Origin: Chamaecyparis obtusa
Taxonomy: Eukaryota > Streptophyta > Pinopsida > Cupressales > Cupressaceae
Direction: 5' to 3'
Length of the DNA: 64,000 nt
Assembly (NCBI GenBank): GCA_027943335.1
Contig: BSBK01002075.1
Location: 4,415,001 to 4,479,000, forward strand
Shown: positions 40,115 through 51,765 of the stretch, in pieces
How the letters are laid out: every line of letters starts with the position of its first letter
Position numbering within the stretch: the stretch's first letter is position 1
Notes under the pieces: model-generated
What the model saw: only the letters and a program-made list of their open reading frames with translations
Database searches by the model: none
What the model was told of the DNA's origin: nothing
Made by a program: the position numbers and the translations under genes

Positions 40115-40179
<65 letters not shown>
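40090..40179. repeat. Compound (GT)n(GA)n microsatellite
   Basis: About 12 GT units followed by about 31 GA units. Both strands give open-frame artefacts. Confidence 0.95.
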
Positions 40180-40182
<3 letters not shown>

Positions 40183-40404
40183 ATTTTAATAGGGGTTGTA
40201 TTGCTAGATCTTCTCCAAGATGCAACAAGGTGTAAATCTCCATGCAAAGGCTTAGAGCCTAAAGATTGTATTGTAATTGTTGATATAATGGCTCTCTATT
40301 TATAGAGTGTGGGGTTTTATAAACAAAATGTCTTCTTGAGCCACCATGACATCTTATAAAAAAAATTCCACAAGAACAATGAGTACAAACACAAGAAAAA
40401 ATTC

Positions 40405-41057
40405 TGATGCAGGAGCATCTCGGGTCTTTAGCAATCATGTGTCACCAAAAACATTTTGGAGTTTGTCTTTGTTGCTTAGTTCCTACTTTGACTGAGTTGG
40501 TTGGTTTCATTTGGTTATCAAGTGTGGTCAGTTATCTCTTGGGTGGTCAGTTGTTTCACTGGCGCTCGGCGTTGCTTATCTACTGCTTGGTTATCTTGGC
40601 TCACCAGCGGGTTTAGTTTTAGTTTCTATTGTGGCCAACTTGTGCATTTATGTTGGATCAAAAATTTAATGTTGATGTCAATCATTGGAAGATGTGTGGT
40701 CCTGGATCTGACCATTTCTTCCATTGATTGTGGATCTGAAGGCCGACTTAGTTCGGTAACTCTTGTATAAATGTAGTTGTTGGTTTAGGGTTTACGAGAC
40801 AGTTTTTATAGAACATAGAATTAGAGATTTTGACAGATCCTCGCATGTTTGAGGACTTCTACAATTCATTATAATACCAAGCCATAACCGGGAAGGCCTT
40901 ACAGCCCGTCACGCATGGTTCTATTTGATGAAATATATGGTTGATCCTGCATTCTCTCTCTCACTGTTGTTGTTTATTTGCTTCCACATGTGTTGAGAAG
41001 GCTTGGATCATTAGGGTGTGCCATTGTTTGGCCCCTCTTGACCCCTGCCTTGTGTTA
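40405..41057 (+). repeat. 5' LTR of the Ty3/gypsy element
   Basis: It aligns along its length with 45640-46303. The right end TGTGTTA corresponds to TGCATCA in the 3' copy, so the terminal CA has mutated here. A TATA-like TGTATAAATG lies near 40763. Confidence 0.9.
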
Positions 41058-41059
41058 GG

Positions 41060-41071
41060 TGGTATCAGAGC
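41060..41071 (+). other. Primer-binding site, initiator Met-tRNA type
   Basis: TGGTATCAGAGC lies two bases after the 5' LTR. This 12-mer is the usual plant initiator-Met primer site. Confidence 0.85.
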
Positions 41072-41192
41072 GAGGTGAGATCTTGATCTAGGTCTGCAGA
41101 TCTAGGTTTGTAGGTTCCTCTTGAGAAGCCCTAGTTGATTATTGTGGGGTAGCAGATTGTGATCTGACTTGCAATTATAGAGGGTTGTCAAA

Positions 41193-42240
41193 ATGGTTCG
41201 AGGGAGGTGAGATGCAGATCTAGGATTGGCAGTTATGCTAAGGTAGATTGCTTCTAGATTATAAGCTATTGAAACAGCCCAAAGAAGAGGCAGACATCTT
41301 GAAGATGTGAGTGATGATGAAGTTGAGGAAGAAAAGGTGAATGCAGAACCTGCACCTATTATGGATCAAGGTGAAGAAATATTTTTCAAGGATTTGACAA
41401 GTTTGAAGTCTACACCACACTTCAATCCTCCTTAGTATGGTGGAAAGCTAGATTCTGATGAATTGGATCACTGAGATGGAAAAGTATTTTGAGTATGAAA
41501 ACATTCTTAAAGATAAGAAGGTGAAGATTACAAGAACAAAATTGAAAAGTCATGCATCCTTATGGTGGGAACATCTGCAATTAGATAGGAAGATGAAAGG
41601 CAAAGACAAAATCAAGGTTTGGAATAAAATGGTAAACAAATTGAAAGGAAAGTTCTTACCTTGTGATTATCAGATTAACCTAGTTCAGTGAATACAAAGT
41701 TTGAGGCAAAAAGATAGCTTGATAAAGGAATATACTGAGGAATTCTATAGATTAGATATCAGATCTAGACATGATGAAGATGATGTGGAAAGAATTGGTA
41801 GATACCTGAATGGTTTGAGAGTTTCCATCCAAGAGGAAATTAGTATGGTCAAGTTGGAGAGCATTGAAGAGGCTTATCAATTTGCATTGAAGGCCGAGGA
41901 GAAATTAAACAAAAGACATGAGAAAAGATAAAGAGGTCAAGGTGGTAGATTCCCTAGAGGAAGAGGTAGATCTAATGGTGAAAATGGTAGATCTGAACCA
42001 GAAAAGACAAATCTGGACAAAGGCAAGACCGAGTGGAAAGGTAAAAGTTCATCTAGAGGCAGAGGCAATAACTACCGAGGTGGTTATAGAAGAGGATGTT
42101 TCTAAGAAACTTGTTACAATTGTGGAGAAGGACATAGATCTTTTGAATGTACACATGCTACCAAGAAGGATGGTAATAGTAGAAATGCTTTGGTGCAAGA
42201 AGAGTCACCAAATGAACCTGAGAAAGAAAATAACTTGATG
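41193..42240 (+). pseudogene. gag: gag of the Ty3/gypsy element (degenerate)
   Basis: It begins at ATG 41193 with an early TGA. Retrotransposon gag signatures follow: ITEMEKYFEYEN, SLWWEHLQ and LIKEYTEEFYRL. A Gly/Arg-rich nucleic-acid-binding tail leads to a zinc knuckle CYNCGEGHRSFEC (42112-42150), spaced CX2CX3HX4C, one residue shorter than the usual CX2CX4HX4C. Stops lie near 41689, 41929 and 42103, and the frame changes near 41455. Confidence 0.8.
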
Positions 42241-45200
42241 GTAAGGAGAGCATTGTGGAATGAAAGCAAGAAGGAAGATCCGGTTAGGAAAAGTTTGTTC
42301 AAGACTAGATGTAGAGTTTTTGATAAAGTTTGGTAGGTAATCATTGATAGTGGTAGCTCAGAGAATCTAGCATTTGAGGAGATGGTCACAAATTTGCAGT
42401 TGGAAAGGTTGGTACATACGAAGCCCTATCAGATTTCATGGATCAAAGATGAGCATACACTCCTAGTAAGTGAAAAATGTTATGTGAATTTGAAGATTGG
42501 AAAGTACTATGATAAGGTGTTATGTGATATCATTCCTATGGATTGTTGTCATATTTTGTTGGGTAGACCATGGCAATATGATAGACATTCTATATATGAT
42601 GGGAGATTGCATAAGTATACTATTGTGGCTGATGGAAAGAAAAAAATCTTGTTACCATTAATGGAAGAACCTGTTAGTAATGTTTGCACATATGTGAAAG
42701 TTTGTTTTATGGAGGGAATAAAGTTTGTTAACTCTTTGAAAAAGAATGATGTATGTTTTGTTGTGATCCCTAACAAACCGAGTAAGAAAATAGAGGATAA
42801 TGTCCCTGAGGAGATTGATAAGTTACTCAACGAGTATAGTGATATCATTTCTAATAATTTACCTGATGTTTTGCCACCGAAAAGAAGCATTGATTATTGT
42901 ATGGATCTAATCCTTGGAGCTAGTTTACCCAATAAGGCACCTCATTAGTTGACACCTACCAAGAATCAGGAATTGAACCGACAGATTCAAGAGTTGTTGG
43001 AGAAAGGTTTGATCAGAGAAAGTTTGAGTCCTTGTGCAGTACCTTTTGTATTAGCACCAAAGAAGAATGGAGAATGGAGAATGTGTACTGATTCTTGAGA
43101 AATCAATAAGATAACAGTGAAGTATAGGTTTCCTATACCAAGAATGGATGACATAATGGACAGTTTGACTGGAGCAAAGTATTTCACCAAAATTGTTTTG
43201 AAAAGTGGGTATCATCATATCAGTATTAGAGAAGGTGATGAATGGAAGACTACTTTCAAGACAAAAGAAGGTTTGTATGAGTGGTTGGTTATGCCTTTTG
43301 GTTTAACTAATGCACCGAGTACTTTTATGAGGCTGATGAATGAATTTTTGAAGAAATTCTGGGTAAGTTTGTGATTTTATATCTTGATGACATTTTGATA
43401 TTCAATAAGACTAGAGAAGAACATTTGTTGCATGTTAGACAAGTTTTGCAGAGATTGAAAGAAGAAAAGTTGTTAATAAATTTGAAAAAGTGTTCATTCA
43501 TGAAAGAGGAGATTGTGTATTTGGGATTTGTTATTTCAGCTGATGGTTTGAAGATGGATCCTGAAAAGGTTGAAGCTATTTTGAATTAGCCTACACCTAT
43601 GAATGCTAGTGAGGTAAGATCATTTCATGGTTTGGAAAGTTTTTACAGTTCAATTTTTAATGCTATGACCGAGACTATGAGAGGAGACAAAAGGGAATTC
43701 AAGTGGACACATGGAGCTGATAGAAGTTTTGAGACTTTGAAGCAGAAGGTTGTTGAATTAACTGTTTTGGCATTACCTAATTTTAGTAAGGTATTTCAAG
43801 TAGAATGTGATGCAAGTGGAAGTGCAATTGGAGCTGTGTTGAGTCAAGAAGGTAAACCTATTGCTTTCTTTAGTGAAAATTTGAATGATGCTAGAAGGAA
43901 ATATTTTGTGTATGATCAAGAATTCTATGCTATTGTTCAAGCACTGAAGAAATGGAAACATTATTTTATACCAAGTGAATTTGTGTTATATACCGATCAT
44001 AAGGCTTTACAATATTTGGGTAGTTAGAATAACTTGAATCAAAGACATATGAAATGGGTTGAGTATTTACAGAGTTAGACATTTTTGATAAAGCATAAAA
44101 GTGGAGTCACTAACCGAGTTCCTGATGCATTGAGTCGAAGAAGATCTTTGATGATCGAGATAAAAATTGAAGTTCTTGGTTTTGATGAGATGAGAGATTC
44201 TTATGAGTTTGATCTTGATTTTTTGGAGCCATGGAGAAAGTGTAGAGCACCTATTCGAGATCAACAAGATACTAAATGGGATGAATATTTTATTCAGGAA
44301 GGTATGTTGTTTAAAGGCATTCAGTTGTGTATACCGAGAGGAATAATGAGAACTAATCTGATAAAAGAGAAGCATAGTAGTGGTTTGGATGGACATTTTG
44401 GTATTGATAAAACATGAAATTTTCTTAAGGAGAAATACTTTTGGCCACAGTTGTATAAAGATGTTAAAAAATTTGTGAAAAGTTATGGAATTTGTCAAGT
44501 TGCAAAAGGAGTAAGTCAGAATACTGGATTGTATGTACCAATTGTTGTTCTTGAAAACCTTGGATTGACATCAGTATGGATTTTGTTCTTGGCTTACCAA
44601 AGACAGTAAGAGGTAATGATTCAATATTTGTTGTGGTAGATAGATTTTTTAAGATGACACAATTTATACCTTGTAGAAAAACATTAGATGTAGTACATGT
44701 AGCAGATCTTTTCTTTAAGAAAATTGTTAGATTGCATGGATTACTAAGGAGTATTATCTCTGACCGAGATAGTAAATTTGTTGGATACTTTTAGAAAACC
44801 CTTTGGAAGAAATTTGGCACTGAGTTGAAATATAGTTCTACATTTCACCCACAAACCGATGGACAGACCAAAGTTGTGAACATAAGTTTGGGAAATCTTT
44901 TGAGATGTTTAGTTGGAGACACGCCGAGTAATTGGGATTCTATATTGGCACAAGCATAGTTTGCATACAATAATTCAGTGAATAGGAGTACTAGAAACTA
45001 TTTGAGATTGTGAATGGCACACAACCGAGAGGTATATCTGATTTGAGAGACATTGTTGATGAGAATAAGAAAAGTGTTGAAGGAGTAGAATTTGATGAGT
45101 ACATGAAGACATTGCATGAAGATGTGAAGCTGAAGCTGGAAGAGAGTAATAAAAAATACAAAGATAGAGCTGATAGATCAAGGAGACATAAGACTTGTGA

Positions 45201-45462
45201 TGTTGGTGATGAAGTGATGGTTCATTTGAAGAAAGACCGATTTCTTGTTTGAACATATGGCAAGATGAAAATGAAGAAGTTTGGACCTTGCAAGATTTTG
45301 AGAAAATTTGACAATGGAAATGCATATGAGATTGAGTTACCCGATGACATGGACATATCACCGATTTTCAATATTGTTGATTTGTATGACTATCATGAAC
45401 CTGATGAAGAAGTGATAGTACCGACAGAATATCCTAAGAAGCAGAATGAAGAAATTGAATAG
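42241..45462 (+). pseudogene. pol: pol of the Ty3/gypsy element: protease, RT, RNase H, integrase (degenerate)
   Basis: The protease carries IIDSGSSENLA (~42340-42370). RT covers ~42955-43590 with [27 protein letters not shown] and an intact YLDD (43380-43391) just after a frame change. RNase H (~43790-44030) has [16 protein letters not shown] and [10 protein letters not shown]. Integrase (~44390-45000) has GHFGIDKT and KSYGICQVAKG, where the first zinc Cys is Tyr. It also has [10 protein letters not shown] and IISDRDSKF with both Asp, and [12 protein letters not shown], where the catalytic Glu is Lys. The C-terminal part (45265-45462) ends with [14 protein letters not shown] and no chromodomain. 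Stops occur at 42946, 43096, 43587, 44025, ~44792 and ~44957, with frame changes near 43368, 44500 and 44980-45010. Confidence 0.85.
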
Positions 45463-45639
45463 ATTTTGAAGGAAAGAGTTGGTAAAAGTAAAGAGGAAAA
45501 TAGTATATGGAATATCTGGTAAAATGGAATAATAGACCGATGGAAGACAATTCATGGATTTCATAGTCGAAGTTGGATGTAGGTCAGACCAGACCTACCA
45601 AATGATTTGGACAATCATTTCAAAATAACCCCAGGTGTC

Positions 45640-46303
45640 TGATGCAGGAGCATCTCGGGTCCTTGGGAATCCTGTGTCACCAAAAACATTTTGGAGTTTT
45701 TTTGTGTTGCTTGATTCCTGCTTTGACCGAGTTGGTTGGTAGTTAGTTGGTTTCTTTTGGTTACCGAGTGTAGTCAGTTATCTCCTGGCCAGTCAGTTGT
45801 TTCACTGGCACTCGGCGTGGCTTGTCTCTTGCTCGGTTATCTTGGCTCACCTGCAAGTTTAGTTTTAATTTATGTCATGGTCGACTTGTGCATTTATGTT
45901 GGATCATGGATTTAATGTTGATATCAATCATTGGAAGGTGTGTGGTCCTAGATCTAACTATTTCTTCCATTGATTGTGGATCTGAAGGCCGACTCAGTTT
46001 AGTAGCTCTTTTATAAATGTAGTTGTTGGTTTAGGGTTTAGGAGGCAGTTTTTATAAAAGATAGAATTAGAGATTTTGACAGATCCTCGCATGTTTGAGG
46101 ACTTCTGCAATTCATTTTAATACCAAGCCATAACTAGGAAGGACTTATAGCCCAACATGTATGGTTCTATTTGATGAAATATATGGTTGATCCTGCATTC
46201 TCTCTCTCACTATTGTTGTTTATTTTCTTCTGCATGTGTTGAGTAGGCTTGGATCATTAGGGTGTGCCATTGTTTGGCCCCTCTTGACCCTTGGCTTGCA
46301 TCA
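45640..46303 (+). repeat. 3' LTR of the Ty3/gypsy element
   Basis: It starts TGATGCAGG, ends GCTTGCATCA, and is followed by the AATTC duplication. Differences from the 5' LTR are mostly transitions plus a small insertion near 45735 (GGTAGTTAGTT). Confidence 0.9.
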
Positions 46304-46365
46304 AATTCACTAGTCAATGAACTAATTAATTTTTTAAAATGAAATTAATATATAATGTACAAAAC

Positions 46366-47035
46366 TCTCTAGGTCTTCCTCTGGGTACCCAATCGAATCA
46401 TTATGTTGAAGCTTGTGCGACTCTCCAGTTCACCAAACTCACTCAAGATATGGGGGTCAAGTGGCTCTAGCCAGAAGGAGACTCGATGAACATCATCAAC
46501 TTCTTAAACCTCACTCACTCTCCCTCCTAGACTATGTCCAACATCAACGTTGATACTCATGCCATTCTTAACTCTTTTGAAAAGATGTACATCTCCCACA
46601 TGTACAGGGAAGCCAATGGTGTGGCTGATTGGTTCGCCAATCTAGCCATCACAAAGGAAGCTAAGTTGGCATGGCATAAAGGAGAATATTTTCCCACAAA
46701 AGTTAAGAGTATCCTAGACAAGGAAAGACTCCATTTCACCGAGGGTATCATTTTACAACCATAATGATTTGCAACGAGTACGGTGGTTGCTTCCCTATTT
46801 TGGATAGTTACACTAAGAACAAAAGGGTCACCTACTCACCCTCTAGGATGTTCTTTGCTTTCCTGGGCTTTGGTATTTTTGGCTTTCTCTTGCCTAGCCT
46901 GTTTTGTTTTTCTGTGGCTTTTTGGCCCTGGCCTTTATGAGGCATATCTCTTGTTTGTTCTGTTATTGCTTCTAACTTCACTTTTAGAGCTGTGGGTTTC
47001 AGGAACCCTATAAAACATGTTTTACTTAGTCAAAA
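46366..47035 (+). mobile_element. 5'-truncated LINE (plant L1-like), RNase H end and 3' UTR
   Basis: A 19-bp target duplication AATATATAATGTACAAAAC flanks it (46347-46365 and 47036-47054), and it ends in an A-run, as L1 insertions do. The coding part (~46396-46764, two TAG stops) is an RNase-H-like domain with EGDSMNIINFLN (catalytic Asp) and ISHMYREANGVADWFANLA, the typical C-terminal motif. A ~270-bp T-rich 3' UTR follows, ending in a CTATAAAACATGTTTTACTT step. Only the last ~670 bp of the element was inserted, consistent with aborted reverse transcription. Confidence 0.85.
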
Positions 47036-47105
47036 AATATATAATGTACAAAACCAAAAATATATAATTGAGTATAATGAGGTATGGGAACAACAACCTC
47101 TAACT

Positions 47106-47570
47106 ACCTCAATGGAAAAAAAAAATGCACCTAATATTATGAAAAAATATAAAATTAATGCAATTATATGATTTTACCTAAGTAAACTTAAGTAAATGTG
47201 CATGTTATAAATGCACACACCAACACATTGTAGTACACACCATGCTTCACTTATTATTTTGTTACTGCGGACTCATATATAACTATATATGTGGACTTGT
47301 GCATTTGGTTTTGTTGATAGATTATTATGATGACATGTAAATCAGGTTTCGATGATGATTTATGTTTATGATTATGCATTATCGATATTAGGATTAATGT
47401 TTACAACTTTGATAATTTTTTTAATGATTTTAAATGATGATTATGTGGATTACATTACACTAATCGATGTTTTTAAGTGTTATTAATTGGAATATGGATT
47501 ATGATCTTTGACATGTTTTGAATGTATATTGCAAGATGAACATGTAATTATGTTGTGCAAGTGTTTCAAT
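47106..47570 (+). repeat. ~465-bp direct repeat, right copy
   Basis: Counterpart of 37311-37780. Homology starts at ACCTCAAT and stops abruptly at 47570, where the sequence changes to the putative LTR of the large minus-strand element. Confidence 0.75.
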
Positions 47571-49300
47571 CTATTTTGGTTGATGCCAATATCAAGCATT
47601 GAGTCCACCTAGCTTCTCAGGTCTAAGCATTCTTATACAATCCCTAATGGTGGTTAATATGGGGGTAGCATTAAGGCCCGTCTAACCTAAACCTAGCAAT
47701 CATCCTGAATTAGTGTGATTACCTTGGTCGTGAGTCTACCTTCTTGGGTTGCTATGTGTGTGTAAATGTTTTACACCTTCATGAAATTAGGATAATCAAC
47801 TACAATTCTATGAAAATACAAAGCAAATTTAAACTAAGAATTAAAATTAACATCCATGACATCTTATGGTTCTCTATCCAAGCTTGGTAAGTAGAGCTCT
47901 CAACCTATTCTCTACTAGTGACAATCCTAGAATCAGAAAATGATAGTACCATGCTTAATCTAGCTCTCAAACTCTCAAAATTGATACAAAGATAATTCAA
48001 ATGTTCAATGATATGCTCTCAATTACTCTCAATTTCTATCAATTGCTATGAAAATGCCTATAATGATGATGCTTTGCAAATGAATTTCTATGATATCTTA
48101 TGCTCTCAAAATGACTCTTATTTATAGTAAAATCCCAAGGCTAGGGGGTAGAGTTATTTAATCATGATTTAGCCTTGGTTGAGTCAAAAAATTTGAAATG
48201 TTTTTAAATGGGGGGACAATTTAAATGGTTGTCTCAAAGGTTTGGACAAGAAGACAAATTTGAGTGGTTGAGATTCAAAATTGAAATGTGTGATTGAGAT
48301 TCAACCATTTTGGAGTGATTTATGTGCTTTTGTTCTCAATTCTTATTGGTTTCTCAAATTGTTGTTGAAAGATATTAGGATTAATTAAATTCCATCAATT
48401 AATTAAATTAGCCATGTAAGGGAATAGGTTCAATTTGATTTTTGATTTAAAACTATACAATTAATTGATTAAAATCAATTATATAGTGTTTTTGACCCCT
48501 TTAAGCTTGTATTTAATTATTTAATGTTATTATTTGATTTTTCCTTTGATTTTAATGATTTTGTCCAATTTTGATTAATAAATGTCCATTTAAAAATTGA
48601 TTTGATCCATTTTGATGAGAATTAGAGCATTTGGTTAAGATTTTGCAATTTGAATGATTCCAAGACACTTGCCCAATTTTTTATGACTAAAAATGCCCCT
48701 CTTTGGATTAATGTGCATAGCGCATTGATTCAAAGAAAATTTTATGTCCTGATCACTGATTCGATACTTTGATTGATTGATACAAAATTGATTTGAAACT
48801 GCTTTGATTGATAAAACCTAATTTGAAAAATGATGCAACATGCCCCACTGATACTCTTATGATGCCCCCTCAGAAATAAAAATAGATTGATTGCTTGATA
48901 GAAAAAGTTGATGAAAGTGATTGATAGTTGATCCAATTTGTTTTCATTTCTGAAAAACATTTTGATGATATTCGAGGTCACAACAAATGCCCAAGTTTGA
49001 TTGATTGTTGATATAGGTCAAAATGTCAAAAATTACCTCAAAATTAGGTCAAACTAGCATAATAGGTTGAAAAACCTAAATTTACTATTCATTTGCACTT
49101 TTGACTATTGAGATTTTGCTCTGATCTTGAGATAGTTGATCACGATGGTTGTCCCTATTTGAGAGCATCGGTTCAAGAGATGTCATTGGTATCAAAGACC
49201 ATTGGATTACGAACCTCCGATAAGTGATTCTAACCCTCCTAGAGCATTTATTACAACTTTTTTCCGCATTTATTGCATGATTTTCTTGATTTTTACTTGT
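47571..49300 (-). repeat. Putative 3' LTR region of the large Tat-like element
   Basis: This lies beyond the antisense ORF at the downstream end of the minus-strand element. The edge begins TGATGCC at about 47580, so on the minus strand it would end GGCATCA. A minus-strand TATA-like ACTATAAATAAG lies near 48128-48117. No partner LTR was found at 61.3-64 kb, so the call rests on position and promoter-like signals only. No genes are seen here. Confidence 0.3.
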
Positions 49301-49304
49301 AATT

Positions 49305-49650
49305 TTGTAAAATGCCACCTAGGATAGGTTAAATGATGCCTAGGATCAGGAAGTACCGCATCCATGTAGTGAAATGTCACGTAAGATAGTTTAAAAATTT
49401 CCTATGAAAAATTTGATACCGCGTAAAACTAAGGCTTTTAAGTCAAACTATGTATAAAACATCGCGTGAAAAATCCCTATGTTTTAAATGATGCCTAGAC
49501 ATGATGAAAATGCCACCTAGGGTTATAAAATGTCGCTTAACAGCTGAAGCACCACATTCACTTGGTAAAGTGCCACGTGTGAACAGTTATTCACCGCTTG
49601 AGGTAAAATATCGCTAATGCATAGGTAAATGACGCCTATAGGAATTTTGA
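49305..49650 (-). repeat. Cluster of a degenerate GGTGgCATTTTAC-like motif (minus strand)
   Basis: Read on the minus strand, phrases such as TAGGTGGCATTTTAC, TAGGCATCATTTAA, GTGACATTTCAC, GTGGCACTTTACC, GCGACATTTTA and GGCGTCATTTACC recur every ~25-60 bp, about nine times. The same motif family appears on the plus strand at 61366-61600 and 62975-63240. Confidence 0.5.
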
Positions 49651-50040
49651 TAAATTTGATACTCAAACTTGATTTTTCTGATAAAATTTGATATTTCTGG
49701 ATAATTGATTGATTTTCCAAGATAGATAGGTCCATTGTAGTTAAACAAAACAAGTGATTAGGATATCAGGATAATGGTCCCAATGAATGTTTGATTTGTC
49801 TATTTGATCTGATAGAAAAACTAATAGTGAAACACTGATAGGATAGATAATTGATAATTCACTCTCAAGACATAGAGACATGAACAAATGGTGATAGCAC
49901 TCAAGAAGAGAAAAGATTGATTTAAAATAATCCACTGATATAGAATACTGATATGATTCCCTTGATTTGCAAAATAGACACATTTCTGTAAGCTATACAT
50001 ACAGACCGTAGCTTCCTGGATATTAGATTTAGGTCAGGAG

Positions 50041-51765
50041 TTGACCCAGCCAGAGTATCATGTCATTGAGATGTGTGGTTTGAGTTTCCTTCTAGACATC
50101 CTGAGGTTTCAGCTAAACCATGGTTTATTGACAACTGTGGCAGAGCATTGGCACTCTGACCACAATACCTTCCAGTTACCACTTGGGGAGATGACTATCA
50201 CTCCTGAGGATGTTTACAGATTGCTCTGCATTCCAACCTGGGGTGAGATGGTCTATTATGATTCAATATATGATGGCACTATCTGCAGACAGGTATTTGG
50301 GGATAATACCATAGGTGATGATACCATTACATGGGCATAGTTTTCTTCATTTCCCACATTGCCAATGGTGTTAGGTGCATTGATATGTGTATTATTATTT
50401 CTAGATAGGCGAGGTTGAGGTTTCTTTGTTGGATGGGGCTGCATTCTAGAGGATTTGCTTGCACAGCCTTGGCATTTTGATTGGGGCTCTTACATTCTTG
50501 CACATCTATACCATAATTTTCACGAGGTTGTTTATAGATCAAGTGCATCCTTATTAGCATGTGAAGTGATACTACAGTTATGGGTATGGGAGCATCTTCC
50601 TATTACTAGGCCAATGTCAGATCATATCCGCCATCATGGCTATCCTTATGCATTTTTATATAGTGGCATGGTTGTCCAGCATCATCTGGGCAAACTAGAG
50701 TTTTGGCGTCACATGATCAGTGATATAGATTAGGTCGCATGGAGACCATATTTGGGCTACGAGGGTTGGCGGGAGGATGACGATGAGATCCCTTATATGT
50801 TTTCTCCTTGATGGATGATTGGTCGATCACACCTTGTGATTGAGAGATTTTTCTTTGGTCGGGTTTCTAAATAGTACAAAAGATATCAGGATATGCCTCA
50901 GGATATGCCTTAGGGTATGGCTTTGTATGCTCGAGTCCAGGCAGAGCGATCGATGTGGGGGGCATAGATTGATTTTCAGTTTGCTTGTGACCAGATCACT
51001 AGGATGATGTATGTTAGATGGGATATATTAGATCATGTGGTAGATGCTAGAATGTCTATAGAGTACAGAGAGTGGTGGTCTTAGAATAGATTTTTGAGAT
51101 TTACAGATCCCGTGGAGCTGATCCTGGATAGATAGGAGCAATCAGATGATGATGGTGGGGATGATGGTGGTAGACCTAGATGATGTTGAGCTCGTAGAGG
51201 ACAAAGAGCTCCTTGGATCATTGCTAGAGGATGACTTGGGCCACAAGTACGAGGTGGAAATTTCAAGGATAGGGTTGTAAGATAGGTTTAGCCAGATTAA
51301 GGACCTGGTTTGTTCATCTTAGAGCTGAATTAGTACAAGGATAGCAGAGACAATAAAGAGTCAAGTGACAAGTGCATATTGATGCTGCTAGATAGGCTCC
51401 TAGTGAATAGGATCTATTGGTACAGTTATATCAGGCTTCAATGGATTAGCATGGGCATATTCTAGCACAGCAGGGGCCTCCACAGATATCTATGTCTCAA
51501 GATATGGGTCAGACTTCTCAAGCTTCTTCTAGTATTGATACTCTGTCACAGGATGTGCATTCATTATAGATAGGTTTATCATCAGTGGTTGGTCAACTAG
51601 ATTAGGTGGCCACTATGATGCAACAGTTTATGACTATTATGGCTCAGAGGCTGAGTACTGCTAGCACTAGTCAGACTCCTCCTATTCAGGATAGATCAGG
51701 TGACAAGGGTCCAGATGGATCCAGTGTAGGTGATGGAGCGGGTGGCCCTACAGGATCTTGATGAT
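50041..51765 (+). pseudogene. Plant mobile domain (PMD) pseudogene, antisense to the adjacent pol
   Basis: A single plus-strand frame runs ~570 codons with about a dozen or more stops and no clear frame change. Early it has CGLSFLLDILRFQLNHGLL, then WHSDHNTFQLPLGEMTITPE, EDVYRLLCIPTWGE and, further on, LACEVILQLWVWEHLPITRP. Plant mobile domain proteins (PF10536; MAIL1/MAIN and transposon-borne homologues) share this order: W-x-x-x-T-H-T-F-H-x-x-x-GEMT-x-T-LEDV, then LQxWxWExx. The C-terminal third is Gln/Ser-rich (ISMSQDMGQTSQASSSIDTL). Many stops are TAG in place of an expected CAG or TGG. Its position between pol and the presumed 3' LTR, in reverse orientation, fits the extra ORF described for Tat-lineage elements. 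Confidence 0.75.

Larger units (their letters stand above)
40405..46303 (+). mobile_element. Complete but degenerate Ty3/gypsy LTR retrotransposon
   Basis: The 5' LTR (40405-41057) and 3' LTR (45640-46303) both start TGATGCAGGAGCATCTCGGG. The element is flanked by a 5-bp target duplication, AATTC, at 40400-40404 and 46304-46308. The primer site TGGTATCAGAGC (41060-41071) matches the 3' end of initiator Met-tRNA. The internal region has gag, protease, RT, RNase H and integrase in that order, with integrase last, which is diagnostic of Ty3/gypsy. No chromodomain is visible after the integrase. The polypurine tract is unclear. Stops and at least three frame changes show it cannot make its own proteins. 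Confidence 0.92.
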
